A stretch of DNA of 64,000 nt from Megalobrama amblycephala (lineage: Eukaryota > Chordata > Actinopteri > Cypriniformes > Xenocyprididae), in contig NC_063058.1 of the NCBI RefSeq assembly GCF_018812025.1, positions 23,405,797 to 23,469,796 of the forward strand, given 5' to 3'. Numbering within the stretch: the first letter of the stretch is position 1; each line of letters opens with the position of its first letter. The notes beneath the pieces were generated by a model, which did not search any database, was not told the DNA's origin, and was given only the letters and a program-made list of their open reading frames with translations. The translations under genes were made by a program, and so were the position numbers. Shown one piece after another: positions 1 to 10,755 of the stretch.

Positions 1-200
1 TCCAGAACTGCAGTTCTCTCTCTTTTTACAGTGTCGGACACAATTGAGTTGAAGTTGCTTATAATGTCTGACCGCATTTCATCCATCATTTCCCTTATGC
101 TTAACACCAAGTCCTTGCTAGTCTCCGATACCCATTCAGGAGATACTCGATGCTTCGCACGGCCTTTTGCCGAGTCTAGTTTAGCTGCTTTGCCTGCCAT
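1..200 (-). pseudogene. LINE ORF1 5' end (partial, leaves the window)
   Basis: On the minus strand an ATG at 200-198 opens a frame that stays open to the window edge (66 codons visible). The N-terminus is basic (MAGKAAKLDSAKGRAKHR) and is followed by a helical, heptad-like stretch with many Asp, Glu, Met and Ile residues. This resembles the start of the coiled-coil ORF1 of L1/Tx1-type fish LINEs. The RNA-binding part, which would settle it, lies outside. The AT-rich 201-370 would be its 5' UTR. Family assignment is inferred from composition and layout only; it could be another transposon protein. Confidence 0.35.
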
Positions 201-367
201 CAAGAAACTCGCAAGCAATTCATTAAACAATTCAGAAATAACACGGAGCAGCCAGAAGAGCACAAATAGAAATCAATTATTTAAAAAAATGACATTAAAA
301 GTCGCAAATCCGAGGAGCCACCGCAAAACACGTCTCACATCCTCACTTCTCTGCAGTGCCCCCCTCG

Positions 368-613
368 TTTTTGTCTTCTAAAAGGAAAAACGAAGAAAGC
401 ATTCATTTATCACATATTCGACCCTCCTCATGAGCATAAATAAACAAATCTCGAGTCGTTTTTTCATATTTTTATTTTTGTTTTAATCACACTTTGTTCT
501 AATCCGCCAAATGGAAAAACAATGAAACCAAAATGGATAAACGGCTTGTATATTTGATCTCTACATGGGCGGGAATAAAACGTCCCTTTCTGCTGATTGG
601 TCAACCAAAGATC
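368..613 (+). repeat. Left arm of a long inverted repeat
   Basis: This segment recurs as its reverse complement at 3415-3655 with roughly 90% identity by eye. Both arms contain the stretch from tttttgtcttct inwards to ggtcaaccaaagatc. No matching target-site duplication was found outside the arms, so it may not be the end of a simple DNA transposon. Confidence 0.75.
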
Positions 614-660
614 TATCTATCCGATACATTTGTACAGATTATTACAGAGTTTATTGTAAC

Positions 661-1384
661 TACATTTAATCTCGTTCTCATCAAACAGCCAGACTAATAA
701 ATGGCTCGACAACCCGTGCCAGGGCAGAGCTAGACAGAGTTTTCTTCTGTGTGTACACATACATTCGCGTGCCGTGAAATACTAATTTATCGTATTAAAT
801 ATTAATTTATGTGGCATCTGCTCTCACAACTACTCCTAACCTATGTATTTGGCACACCGCTGTTTTATTTAGCTGACCAACTCTAAAAATCTCTGCTGGA
901 GCTGCGCAACGCACTGGACGGCGCGGAGAGAATGTATTTACAGTGAAGATCAAGCTTCTGTCAGCAGTTCTTTCTCAGTTCCGCACAACAGAATTGTTCA
1001 TCAGTTACAGTTGTGTGGATTCTTAACTCAGACATTTCATCTAGGTCTACATCTCATCAAACAACCAGATTAATGAATGATCGACACAAACCCTACAGGC
1101 CATAGCTTTCTTCTGCCTATATTTGTGTGCGGTGGAATTAGTTTATCATATTAAATATTAATTAATTTACATTGCATCTGCTGTCAAAACTACCCATTGC
1201 CTATTTGGCACACCGCATGTTTTATTTAGCTGATCAACTCTTGAAATCTGTGTGCCAAAAATGCGTGACTCAGTGAACAGCGCAGAGAGAATGTGGTTAC
1301 ACTGTAGTGAAGTGCAGATCAGCAGTCCTGACTGTTGTTTTGAGCAATACACCGCATTTATTTCATTAACACTGAGTATGTCCC
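661..1384 (+). repeat. Two tandem ~365-bp units inside the inverted repeat
   Basis: Unit 1 (about 661-1029) and unit 2 (about 1030-1384) share the same order of blocks: ctcatcaaaca, tattaaatattaatt, a gcatctgct block, ttggcacaccgc, ttttatttagctga and gcagagagaatg-type motifs. They are diverged, so this is an old head-to-tail duplication. The piggyBac element begins directly after unit 2. Confidence 0.65.
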
Positions 1385-1388
1385 TTAA

Positions 1389-2376
1389 CACTAGAACCGC
1401 CGGGGGTCGCTGTATACCTAAAACCGCCATGCGGGTAAATTTTACCCACGCACATTACACCTGTTTTTATATGGCTAAAGAACATATTATTTCACTGTAT
1501 TATGTCACTGTCTTCACAAAGAAGTGTCTAGAGTCATGAAATGATTATGTCTTGTCATCAACTATATTTTTGTCCTATTGTTTTATGTTTAAGGCTTTTT
1601 TTTATGCAGGCTACACTAATCACTTTTCATAACGGTCAAGATAAACAAGTCTGCGCTGACAACGAGAATTAGAAGGAAGTAAATACATATTTAGGTGGTG
1701 TAATATTATAATTAATCATATATTAAGATAACCCATGTTATTTCAATTACTATAGACAATAATGAATAATAATTCCACACACTGCATAGGATGTAGGCCT
1801 ATGATGCGATGACAAATTCAAGCGCGCAGCTTCACCTTAATTATTTATATCCAAAGTTTATTGATGCTGATCTGTAACTATTGTAGCAATCCTGTCCTGA
1901 AGAACAGACTCAATCTAATTGTTCTCAGAGGCTCTGGATCGCTGTCAGATGAGCCGTTAGATGCTGAGCCGACCCAGGACGCGTCACTGATCTCACCACC
2001 ATCAGACTCTCCTTCACTCACTGCATTTAGCCTCTTCGACATCCATAAATCGCCGGCTTTTACTCATTGTGATTTTATTTATGAAACTGATAACCGCTAA
2101 TTCAGTAAGTGCAAGGCATTGCTTAGCAATGTACAATGTTTAAACATAAGGGGACATTATATAGCGGGTAAATTTGACCCACACGGCGCTTATAGGTATA
2201 AATGCCCTGTTTTATGATCTGGTTTTATCTAAACAATTTTTAACACCAATGGATTATAAATTACACAATTTTAGTAAAAGTCAATGACTGGGAGACTTGA
2301 ATGTTTTATTGAAAACCTGTTATGAACATTTGAAAAACAGCCACGGGTAAAATTTACCCCGTTGGCGGTTCTAGTG
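1389..2376. mobile_element. Non-autonomous piggyBac-type element with TTAA duplication
   Basis: TTAA at 1385-1388 and 2377-2380 flank terminal inverted repeats that begin CACTAGAACCGCC on both ends. Sub-terminal palindromes of the type GGGTAAATTTTACCC occur at about 1432-1447 and 2344-2359, and a related copy lies near 2166. The 988-bp interior retains only a short N-terminal transposase remnant, so the element cannot move by itself. The ends and the TTAA target site are typical of the piggyBac superfamily. Confidence 0.8.
1878..2042 (-). pseudogene. piggyBac transposase N-terminal remnant
   Basis: A minus-strand ATG at 2042-2040 opens 54 codons ending in TAG at 1880-1878. The first ~40 residues are acidic and Ser-rich (for example EGESDGGEISDASW, then SSDSDPEP), as in the disordered N-terminus of piggyBac transposases. 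The catalytic DDD domain and the Cys-rich C-terminus are absent, so this is an internally deleted copy. The assignment rests on this motif style plus the piggyBac ends around it. Confidence 0.5.
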
Positions 2377-2380
2377 TTAA

Positions 2381-3414
2381 AACAATGTTTTATTTTTTTC
2401 TGCCAACTAAATTTCTAAAGCAAAGTCACAGATCATTGTGCGACTCGCAACATAAGGTGCACAGAGAAGCCTATAGTAGTTAATTCGTGAATGAATCGAG
2501 TCTTTGAACAAATCGGTTGAGTGATTCACCAGCCATACATCCTCTTATTACTGAATGAATCAGCGTTTCGAGCGAATCGATTGAATAAAATGACTCGTTC
2601 ATTAACACAGTGACTTGCTGCCACCTACTGGCAATATTTCATATTCGTTTCATCTTGTAATTTATTTCATATTTCTATATTCAAACCCTTTTTATAAAAC
2701 ATAAAATTAATGTCATTGCATTATTTGCTCTGCTGTGTGAATGTATTTACGGACCTCTCTGAGCAGCATTAAATTGTGTAAATACATCTAAAAGCAACTT
2801 CAGATGCTGCTGTGCTCTGCAGCGCAAGATGCCTTTGGTTGAAACAAGATTGTGTCAAACTATAATATTGACTAAATTTAATATTTAAAATTTAAAGATG
2901 GCATAGGCCTATATTTAACAAGATATAGCTATTTAAAAAAGGTAGCCTTTTTTGACTAATTAATTTATGACAGTAATATATGGCAATAAATATAAAAATA
3001 TATATTAATCTCTGGCTTTATTGTTCAAAGTGTTATTTCATAGTCTACCCTTAAACACGTAAATTAACAGCAAGAGCGCATTAAAAGTTTCTGTTTCTGT
3101 TCTGTTTTCAGTTAAAAAGGTGCCATTTAAGCGTCATTTGAGTTAAAAATTAATGATTACAACGAAAGTGATTCAATCAAAAACTTTGGCTCGATAAACT
3201 TTATCTAAGAGCTGCTTTAAAGCCCAAACAAACTCTGTCTATTAATTTTCCTACTATCACTGTGAAGCTGCTTTGAAACAATCTGTATTGTAAGAAGCGC
3301 TATATAAATGTAGTTACAATAAACTCCGTATTATAATGTCAATAATAATGTATCGGATATATAGTCTACTGTTGCGCGGATCTGAGTTCTGGAGCTAAAA
3401 ACTGATGACGGCTT
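2381..3414. other. Repeat-derived interior of the inverted repeat; L2-like tail at 3240-3325
   Basis: No coding region is recognised. About 2480-2630 is a fish repeat rich in gaatcga/gattca motifs. About 3240-3325 reads gctgctttgaaacaatctg and then gcgctatataaatg, the characteristic 3' tail of L2-type LINEs. The remainder is AT-rich. Confidence 0.5.
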
Positions 3415-3655
3415 GATCTTTGGTTGACCAATCATCGGAAAGGGGCGTTTTATTCCCGCCCATGTAGAGATTGAATATTCAAGGTGTTTATCCATTTTGG
3501 TTTTATTGTTTTTCCATCTGGTGGATTAGAACAAAGTGTGATTAAAACGAAATTAAAAATATGAAAAAACGACTCGAGATTTGTTTATTTATTCTCATGA
3601 GGAGGGTCGAATATGTGATAAATTAATGCTTTCTTCGTTTTTTAGAAGACAAAAA
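3415..3655 (-). repeat. Right arm of the long inverted repeat
   Basis: Reverse complement of 368-613. The pair encloses ~2.8 kb of tandem duplication, piggyBac and repeat sequence. Confidence 0.75.
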
Positions 3656-3819
3656 GGAGAAAACAAATTATCCGAAGGTACACGGACCGAGTAACAACAT
3701 GACACGATATTAAATAAAGCTGATAACTGAACTTACCGTCAAACTCACTGATGTTCGTTCAGCACCGACACTTCAAGCTCGAGTCAAAACGAAACAGAAA
3801 CAATCATCTCTCAGTGAGC

Positions 3820-3905
3820 AGGGGCGGGTCTACGTGGTGGCCAGGGGGGCACCCATAGGGGGCACCGGCCCCCCCTGAAATTCGATTGGCCACCCCAGGT
3901 GCTTC
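3820..3905 (-). repeat. GC-rich dispersed fish repeat fragment
   Basis: A strongly GC-rich segment (ggccaggggggcaccc, then ccggccccccctgaa) in AT-rich surroundings. It resembles a dispersed fish repeat that usually reads in the opposite orientation. It abuts the presumed 5' end of the LINE. Confidence 0.4.
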
Positions 3906-4058
3906 CCCTATAAGATGTCTTGTGATTGGTTCATTTTACGGCCAATCAGTTTATAGACTCTACTGAAGTTCGCGATTCAAAGAAGCGCAGCGTCAGAGAA
4001 ACAACGGTCGTGGGTCGACGGGACGGGTGGCAACGGCTGGATTGTGACTGGGTAGGAG

Positions 4059-5279
4059 ATGGCAGAAGGAAGTGACGGATCAGGAAGTGAGATGGGATTT
4101 GAAGAAGATGGCGGGGGAGATAGTAGTGTATGGAATGTAGTGCGGTCGAGAAAACGGAAAAAAAAGGGAAATGAAACATCAAATATGGATGAAACGGATA
4201 GTGAGCAAAGTGTTATTGTAACAGCAAGGCAGGAAGAGGAACATAAAGTGATCGTAAAATTATCTGAAGAAGGGGCGATGTTTGGTGAGTGGAATCCAGT
4301 TAAATTAACAAAAGCAATTAACAAGTTGCTGGGTGAGGTCAAAAATGCGAAGATCTTGAGAAACGGGTCACTGTTGATTGTTTGTAGGAATAAAGTGCAG
4401 AAAGAAAAAGCCTTGCAAATGAATAAAATTGATAAAACGAGAGTACAGTGTTCATTGATTGAGTACAAAAAAGTGAATCGAGGAGTCATTACAGGAATAC
4501 CTACAGATGTATCAGAAGAACAAATGAAAGATAATATGACAGGAGCAAAAGTACTGGAAGTAAAACGCCTTACAACAACCAGAAATGGGGAGAAATGCAA
4601 TAGCTTGTCTGTTATGATTAAGTTTGATGAAGCAAAACTTCCTGGTAAGGTGTACATAGGATACATGAGCTATGAGGTAAGGCCATATATTCCTCCACCA
4701 CTGAGGTGCTTTAAATGCCAAAAATATGGTCACGTAGCAGCAATATGTAAGGGCAAACAGAGATGTGGCAGATGTGCAGGCGAACATGAGTATGGGAAGT
4801 GTGGGGAAGGAGTAAAGCTCAAATGCTGCAATTGTGGAGGAGAGCATAGCTCAGCCTATCGTGGCTGCGAGGCCAGCAAAAGGGCAGTGGAAGTACAAAG
4901 AGTGAAGGCATTACAAGGAATTACATATGCGGAAGCATTAAAGACAGTGTCTAGAGAAAAGATTGTTTATAAACCAGCAAACAATGAAACTAAAGATAGA
5001 CCAGCAAATGATGAAAATAAAGATAGATCCTGCGGGAACTGTGAAAAAATTGTGGCAAAGAAAGACGTGCTAATTATGAGTAAGAATGAATTTGTGTTGT
5101 TCATGGTTGAGGTGATAAATTGCTCAGCACAGACAGAAAGGAAAACTGGAAAGATCAAAATAATAGTTAAAGCGGCGGAAAAATATCTTGGTGTTAAAGG
5201 GCTCAGCTGTGAAATGGTGGAAGAAATGTTAACTGCAGGAATTTCTAACTCTCAGTCATGGGCTGGTGGATCATCATGA
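4059..5279 (+). CDS. LINE ORF1: gag-like nucleic-acid-binding protein
   Basis: An intact 406-residue ORF. Residues 1-60 are acidic with a basic patch (RSRKRKKKG). A central domain of about 90-215 resembles the RRM-like gag region of I and Jockey elements. Three Cys/His knuckles follow at about 217-270, starting CFKCQKYGHVAAIC, CGRCAGEHEYGKC and CCNCGGEHSSAYRGC. ORF1p of this type binds LINE RNA and forms the RNP. The stop TGA at 5277-5279 overlaps the ORF2 start as ATGA, which fits termination-reinitiation. The reading frame carries no disabling lesion, so the copy is probably young. Confidence 0.85.
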   Translation: MAEGSDGSGSEMGFEEDGGGDSSVWNVVRSRKRKKKGNETSNMDETDSEQSVIVTARQEEEHKVIVKLSEEGAMFGEWNPVKLTKAINKLLGEVKNAKILRNGSLLIVCRNKVQKEKALQMNKIDKTRVQCSLIEYKKVNRGVITGIPTDVSEEQMKDNMTGAKVLEVKRLTTTRNGEKCNSLSVMIKFDEAKLPGKVYIGYMSYEVRPYIPPPLRCFKCQKYGHVAAICKGKQRCGRCAGEHEYGKCGEGVKLKCCNCGGEHSSAYRGCEASKRAVEVQRVKALQGITYAEALKTVSREKIVYKPANNETKDRPANDENKDRSCGNCEKIVAKKDVLIMSKNEFVLFMVEVINCSAQTERKTGKIKIIVKAAEKYLGVKGLSCEMVEEMLTAGISNSQSWAGGSS

Positions 5280-5968
5280 TTTTAGTTATATTGCAATGGA
5301 ATGCTAGAAGTCTTATAGCTAATGGGCAAGAGTTCAAAAAGTTTATTCTTGATTTACCAGATAAACCACATGTAATATGTGTACAAGAGACGTGGTTGAA
5401 ACCAATATTAGATTTTGTGATACCTGGATATTCTGCAATCAGAAATGATAGGGAAACAGGAAAAGGTGGAGGGGTGGCAATCTTTGTAAGAAACGGGACA
5501 AATTATAATTTGATTAGTAAAGGGAAAGAACATGAGTCTGTTGTAGTTAAAATATGGACAGGTAAAGACAGTATAATGATAGTAAATTTTTATAATCCAT
5601 GTAATAAATTGAGTGTTGAAATTCTGAATGCAGTATGCGGGATAATACAAGAGAAAATAGTATGGTGTGGGGATTTTAATGCACACAGTACACTATGGGG
5701 GAGTAGGAATACAGATGTAAATGGATCAATAATAGAAGAATTTATAGATTATAAAAATCTGGTATGTATTAATGATGGAAAAGGAACAAGGTATAGTAGC
5801 TTGCATAACGCGGAAAGTGTTATTGACTTGACAATAATGTCAGCTGAAATGGCTGGAATCAGCACATGGGAGGTTTTAAATCAGTCAACGGTAGGTAGTG
5901 ATCATTATCCAATAATAACTAGGATTGGAGTAGAGATATATCAGGATAATGAAGTGAGAGCAAGCTGA
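5276..5968 (+). pseudogene. LINE ORF2, endonuclease part (frame ends at a frameshift)
   Basis: AP-type endonuclease of ORF2. I prefer the ATG at 5276, which overlaps the ORF1 stop as ATGA and gives MILVILQWNARSL, the usual start for this clade; an upstream in-frame ATG at 5258 is possible. Visible catalytic motifs are QWNARS (Asn), VQETW (Glu), GDFNAHS (Asp, Asn) and GSDHYPI (Asp, His). This enzyme nicks target DNA for target-primed reverse transcription. The frame closes at TGA 5966-5968, while the next frame is open from 5958 and continues into the RT. One small indel around 5952-5966 therefore separates the domains. Sequencing error is an alternative. Confidence 0.8.
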
Positions 5969-5984
5969 TTGGCAATCATTTCAA

Positions 5985-8900
5985 ATGCTGAGTGAGGTTA
6001 AGTGTGCAGATTTATTAAATAAAAATATAACAGAAGTGGAAGAAATGAATGAAAGTGTAGTTTCAGCTATAATAGAAGCAGCTGAAGAAACAATTCCTAA
6101 AAAGGCAGGAAGTAAACTGAAAAAATGTGTGCCATGGTGGGATGAAAGTTGTAGTACAGTAATTAAGAAGAGAAATAAAATGTTTAAACAGCTTAAAATC
6201 CATCATACACTAGAAACTTTGATTAATTATAAAAGGGCACAAGCAGTAGTTAGGAAAACAATTAGATCAGCTAAACGTAATTATTGGAGACAATTCTGTA
6301 ATACAATTGGAAGAGAAACTCAGCTATCAGATATATGGAGAACAATTAGGAAAATGAGTGGAATAAGAAGTAATGTGGAAATACCAGTGTTATGTAGTAA
6401 CAATAAAAATGCAATTAGTAATGCAGAAAAAGCAGAACTTTTTGTTAAAACTTTTGTGAAGATCCACAGTTCTGGAAATTTATCCTTGACGGCTTTACAG
6501 TATAGGGACCAGACGCTTGCTCAAAATCCAGGGATAGTTGAGAGAAGTAGTGTATCAGGAAAAGATCTGGATCAGTCATTTACTCTATTTGAATTAAAAA
6601 GAGCTATATTAAGCACGCGACAAACGACTCAAGGGAAAGATGGTATATGCTATAGGATGTTAGGCCATATGGAAGATGTCACACTTGGGATAATATTAAG
6701 ACTGTTTAATATGGTATGGAATGCAGGTAAACTCCCATTAATATGGAAACAGGCAGTTATAGTTCCAATACTTAAACCTGGCAAAGACCCATCAGATCCA
6801 AGTAGTTATAGACCCATAGCATTAACATCGCAACTAGGGAAAACTATGGAAAGGATGGTAACAAATAGACTAGATTATTATATTGAAAGTAAAGGTCTTC
6901 TTTCACCTCATCAATCTGGATTTCGTAAGGGAAGGGGGACAATGGACTCCGTATTATGCCTAGAATCAGAAATTAGGAAAGCTCAAAGTAATAAAGAAAG
7001 TATAATTGCTGTATTTTTTGATATTGAAAAGGCATATGATATGCTGTGGAAGGATGGACTTCTTATTAAACTTAATAAATTAGGAATAAATGGCAAGATG
7101 TATAATTGGGTATTAGATTTCTTGAATAAAAGAACAATTGAAGTTAAAGTAGGTGCAGAATATTCAAATAGATATATAGTGGAAAATGGTATCCCACAAG
7201 GCAGTGTATGTAGTCCAATACTTTTTAATATTATGATTAATGACATATTTGATCAGATTGAAGGAAATGTAGGTAAGTCAATATATGCAGATGATGGGGC
7301 ACTCTGGGTTAGAGGTTGGAATATAGAATATTTAAGAAAGAAAATGCAAAACGCAATAGGGAAAGTAGAACAGTGGACAAATAATTGGGGATTTAAACTT
7401 TCAATCTCAAAATCACAAGTTATATGTTTTTCTAAGCGACCTAAAACAGTATCACTAAAACTATATGGGCAAGATCTTGAACAGGTTAAGGTAGTAAGAT
7501 TCTTGGGAGTGTTCTTTGATGAGAAGCTGAACTGGTGTCAACACATTGATAAGCTTAGGAATAAATGTAAAAAGATCAATAATGTTTTAAGGTGTTTATC
7601 AGGGCAAGACTGGGGAGCAAGCAGGGCATCACTCATAAACCTCTATCAGGCTCTTTTAAGAACAGCACTAGATTATGGTTGCCTAGCATTTATGTCAGCA
7701 TCAGAATCAAACCTTAAAAAGCTTGATGTGGAACAGGCACAGGCACTTCGGATTTGTTCTAGAGCATTTAAATCATCACCAGTGTCTGCATTACAGGTTG
7801 AGACAGGAGAGATGCCTTTACGTATTAGGAGGGTCAAAATCATGCTGGCATATTGGATTAACTTGCAAGGGCATAGTGAGGTACATCCCACAAAGGCCAT
7901 CTTACAAGACTGTTCAGAACATAATAAAACTAACTATTACAGTTTTGGATGGATAGGAAATGCAAAAGCACAAAATGCAAGTCTTAGTCAGCTCCAAGTA
8001 AGCCCCACTGTGGCAATATCAACAGTACCACCTTGGAATTTCAGAAAGCCATTTGTAGATATAAGCCTTCAACAAATGTTAAAAGAAAAATCTAAAGTAA
8101 TACCACAGAGAATTACAGTTCAAAGATATATGGATCTCTACCAAGACAAAATATTTATATTTACAGATGGATCAAAGCAGCCAGAGACAGGCCGTACTGG
8201 GGCTGCTTTCTTCATTCCGCATTATGAAGTAGCAGTTAAAAAAAGAGCAGCAGATCATTTATCAGTATACACGGTAGAGCTTTTGGCAATTTTATTGGCA
8301 TTACAGTGGTTGGAAGGAAATAATCAGATGCAAAATGTAGCCATAGCTTCTGACAGCTTATCTGCCCTTTCTAGTATTCAATCTGGGGAAACTTCATGCA
8401 GAAAAGATATCATATATCAGATATATCACTTGCTATTAATACTGTATGATAGAGGGCTGGATGTCTTTTTCCTTTGGGTTCCTGCTCATGTAGGGGTGGA
8501 AGGAAATGAGATTGTAGATACTCTGGCAAAAGGATCAATAAAACATGAAATAGTTGATGTACAAGTACCATTATGTAGAGCAGAAATTAAAACCATTATT
8601 AAGGGATATGTAAACAAAATATGGCAAGAATATTGGGACATAGCTGATACTGGACGGCATCTGTATAGTATACAAAAACAAGTAGGTATAAGTGTTAGGC
8701 AGAGCAGGAATCCAAAAGAAGGAAAGATAGTTACACATCTTAGAATAGGTCATGCTGGTCTAAATTTTACATTACATAGAATAGGAAAACACCCCACTGG
8801 TCTTTGCAATCACTGCAACTCACAAGAGACAGTAAAACACATTTTAATGGATTGTAAAAGATATGAAGAAGAAAGAAGGGAATTAGAAATACAAGTTGGA

Positions 8901-9008
8901 AAACAAAACATGACATTAGAAAATCTTCTAGGGAAAACAATGCCTGGGAAAATATTCAGTCCTCTAATGTGTTATTTGGAAAGTACTGGGTTAAGTAAAA
9001 GAATTTGA
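5985..9008 (+). pseudogene. LINE ORF2, reverse transcriptase and RNase H part
   Basis: A 1007-codon open frame counted from the ATG at 5985; the frame is already open from 5958, so this ATG is internal to ORF2. RT motifs: KPGKDPSDPSSYRPIAL, FDIEKAYD at residues 345-352, GIPQGSVCSPILFN, and YADD at 434-437. RNase H carries all four acidic residues: Asp728 (FTDGSK), Glu765 (VELLAI), Asp790 (ASDSLSAL) and Asp845 (EIVDTLAKG). A C-terminal CxxC-H-C motif (LCNHCNSQETVKHILMDC) is typical of I and Jockey elements. Only the frameshift upstream prevents a continuous ORF2. RT and RNase H look catalytically complete. Confidence 0.85.
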
Positions 9009-9144
9009 TATGAATATTTAGGGGGGGTTTTTTTCCATTAGTTTAAGTCCTTCCTTTTTTGTCAAGCTGTTGCCCACACTCCAGTCCAGTAGGTGGCGGT
9101 AAATGCACCTTAAGTTGGTTTGCCATCCGCCAATAAAAATCAAA

Positions 9145-9163
9145 AGAAGAAGAAGAAGAAGAC
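9145..9163 (+). repeat. GAA/AAG tail of the LINE
   Basis: Short run of aag/gaa repeats after ccgccaataaaaatcaaa. I-clade LINEs end in short tandem repeats rather than poly(A). It marks the 3' end of the insertion. Confidence 0.7.
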
Positions 9164-10290
9164 AGAGTTGTCGGCGATTCTTCCTATTGTAAAGTCATGC
9201 AGTGTGAAACCGTCTGTCGCCGATCCATCGTGCAGTTTGAACACAGCAGCGACTGAATGCTGGCCAAGATAGTCATGCAGTGTGAAAAGAACAGTGACCC
9301 GACTGCTTTGGAAATCGTGCAGTCTGAACTCGGCTTTAGTGACATTCAGCGATTACAGTTTACACAGTTTTGACCAGCAGGCGTTGCCTGTGAGTCGTTT
9401 CGAGTGATTCACTGAATCATTTAGTGAAGCATTGGTTCAACTGATTCAAAGTTTTGTTTCTTTCATCAAAACGTAACGCTAGTTTTCTAAAGAATTATGA
9501 CATTTAATTTCGTCTTTAAACATGGATTTTGGATAGATTTATTTTTGGAGTTTCCAATGATAATAAAATGCTGTTTTGAAGTGATCCTTCACTCGATTGG
9601 GATGTTCTCTTTTATTCTGGACGGCAAGGGCAGTGACTGTAACATCGAGCGTATTTTGCAGTATTAAACACGTATTTATACCGATTTAATCAGGTTCCGA
9701 AAATTCTTCAAAAAGAACACAAAGAATGGCCTTCTCAGCTGCCATAGTGTCAACTCCTGCATCATCAGAACAGAACAGAACAGAACGTTTCCGTTTAAAA
9801 AACATTTTGCAACGTTTTGTCGGGGCTGAACCATGGGCTGAACGCAGCCCAGAGTTTGAAAAATGCACTTTCAGCCATCTTTCTGTGATCGCGATGCGTG
9901 AGGCAACTTTGCTGATCAAAGAAGAAAACAAAGGAGCGCACGTTTGGATGACTACAGATGAGACGTTATGTACTACAAATAAAGAAGCAAGTAAGTATCT
10001 TGATATATGCTCTCTTTATTTTTATTTTTTCACTGGAACATAGCAGTTCTTATTGCCATTAAGAGTGTAACTTATTTAGTTTAATCGCAATATGGAGGTG
10101 AATTAATCATGTTTCCTGTAATTTATTTATGTTTATAATAATTTCTTATATATGAATGTGGTCGCGTGTGTGGGCGTGTTCAAAGAATTTGGCTGCTGAA
10201 AATATATTTTAATTGAACTCTGACTTTTTTAATCATTTTAAATGACTTGCCCTTACAAGAAACTTAAAATTGTTTCCCTCCTCTTTATTT
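9164..10290. other. Unassigned stretch with one exon-like ORF (9726-10043)
   Basis: 9164-9480 looks repeat-derived, with gtcatgcagtgtgaa twice and a related catgcag/gtgcagt motif. An ATG at 9726 opens a 105-codon frame on the plus strand. Its first ~89 codons look more protein-like (AERSPEFEKCTFSHLSV, MREATLLIKEENKG) and a consensus splice donor (aagcaa|gtaagt) sits at about 9991. I do not recognise the protein; an exon of an old transposon or a chance frame are both possible. Confidence 0.25.
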
Positions 10291-10297
10291 TCCCACC

Positions 10298-10480
10298 AAA
10301 TTTCGCCCATAAGTTTTAAACCAATCCCACGAATCTGCGACTCACGTAACAATTTAATTATATTTGCCATTTCAAATGTTCCGGTTAAGAACCGCTAAAT
10401 AGAATGAAAAATAATGGCCACCAGGGGGCAAACAATTACGGTTTTGTCGCACATTTCTGTACTAACAATACAATATAATC
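10298..10480 (+). repeat. Dispersed repeat, copy 1 of a direct pair
   Basis: Matches 13775-13965 in the same orientation with the same block order: caaatttc-ccca-aag-ttaaacc, cgaatctgc-actca, gaaccgctaaat-gaatgaaa, and ccaccaggggg. The two copies bracket the Merlin transposase region. Confidence 0.7.
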
Positions 10481-10624
10481 CCTCCAATAAAATGTATTAT
10501 TTCATTTTAAATTGTAGTAAAGGCTACAGTTTAATTTGGAGGAACTGTCTCTGGGTTAAAGCAGAATGGTAACATCCAATAAAGGTGGCGTTTTTTATTT
10601 GACCACAAGTATTCAAAAATAACT

Positions 10625-10755
10625 CCACTTAAACAAAAATAGTATCTTAACATGGATGGACAAAACATGGTATCATAACAATAGTAAATAGTAAACAATA
10701 GTATCATAACATGGACGAAAAATAGTAAACAATAGTATCATAACATGGACGAAAC
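10625..10755 (+). repeat. Short tandem repeat (about 36-bp unit)
   Basis: The unit tagtaaacaatagtatcata plus acatggacgaaa is repeated, with a more diverged copy at the left (acatggatggacaaaacatgg). It is followed by an A-rich stretch with aaataaataaacaaacaaac. Confidence 0.6.

Larger units (their letters stand above)
3905..9163 (+). mobile_element. I-clade (Nimb-like) LINE retrotransposon, nearly full length
   Basis: A two-ORF non-LTR retrotransposon: a 5' UTR of about 150 bp (start approximate), ORF1 at 4059-5279, ORF2 at 5276-9008 with one frameshift, and a ~155-bp 3' UTR ending in a GAA-rich tail (9145-9163). ORF1 has three Cys-rich knuckles. ORF2 has AP endonuclease, RT, RNase H and a C-terminal CCHC motif, the domain order of the I clade in which fish Nimb elements fall. 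The 3' UTR contains gtaggtggcggtaaatgcac and tttgccatccgccaataa, a tail I recognise as common in cyprinid genomes. No clear target-site duplication was found. Confidence 0.85.

Noticed and set aside
6983..8753. Minus-strand frames within LINE ORF2
   Set aside because: Antisense shadows of the RT and RNase H domains.
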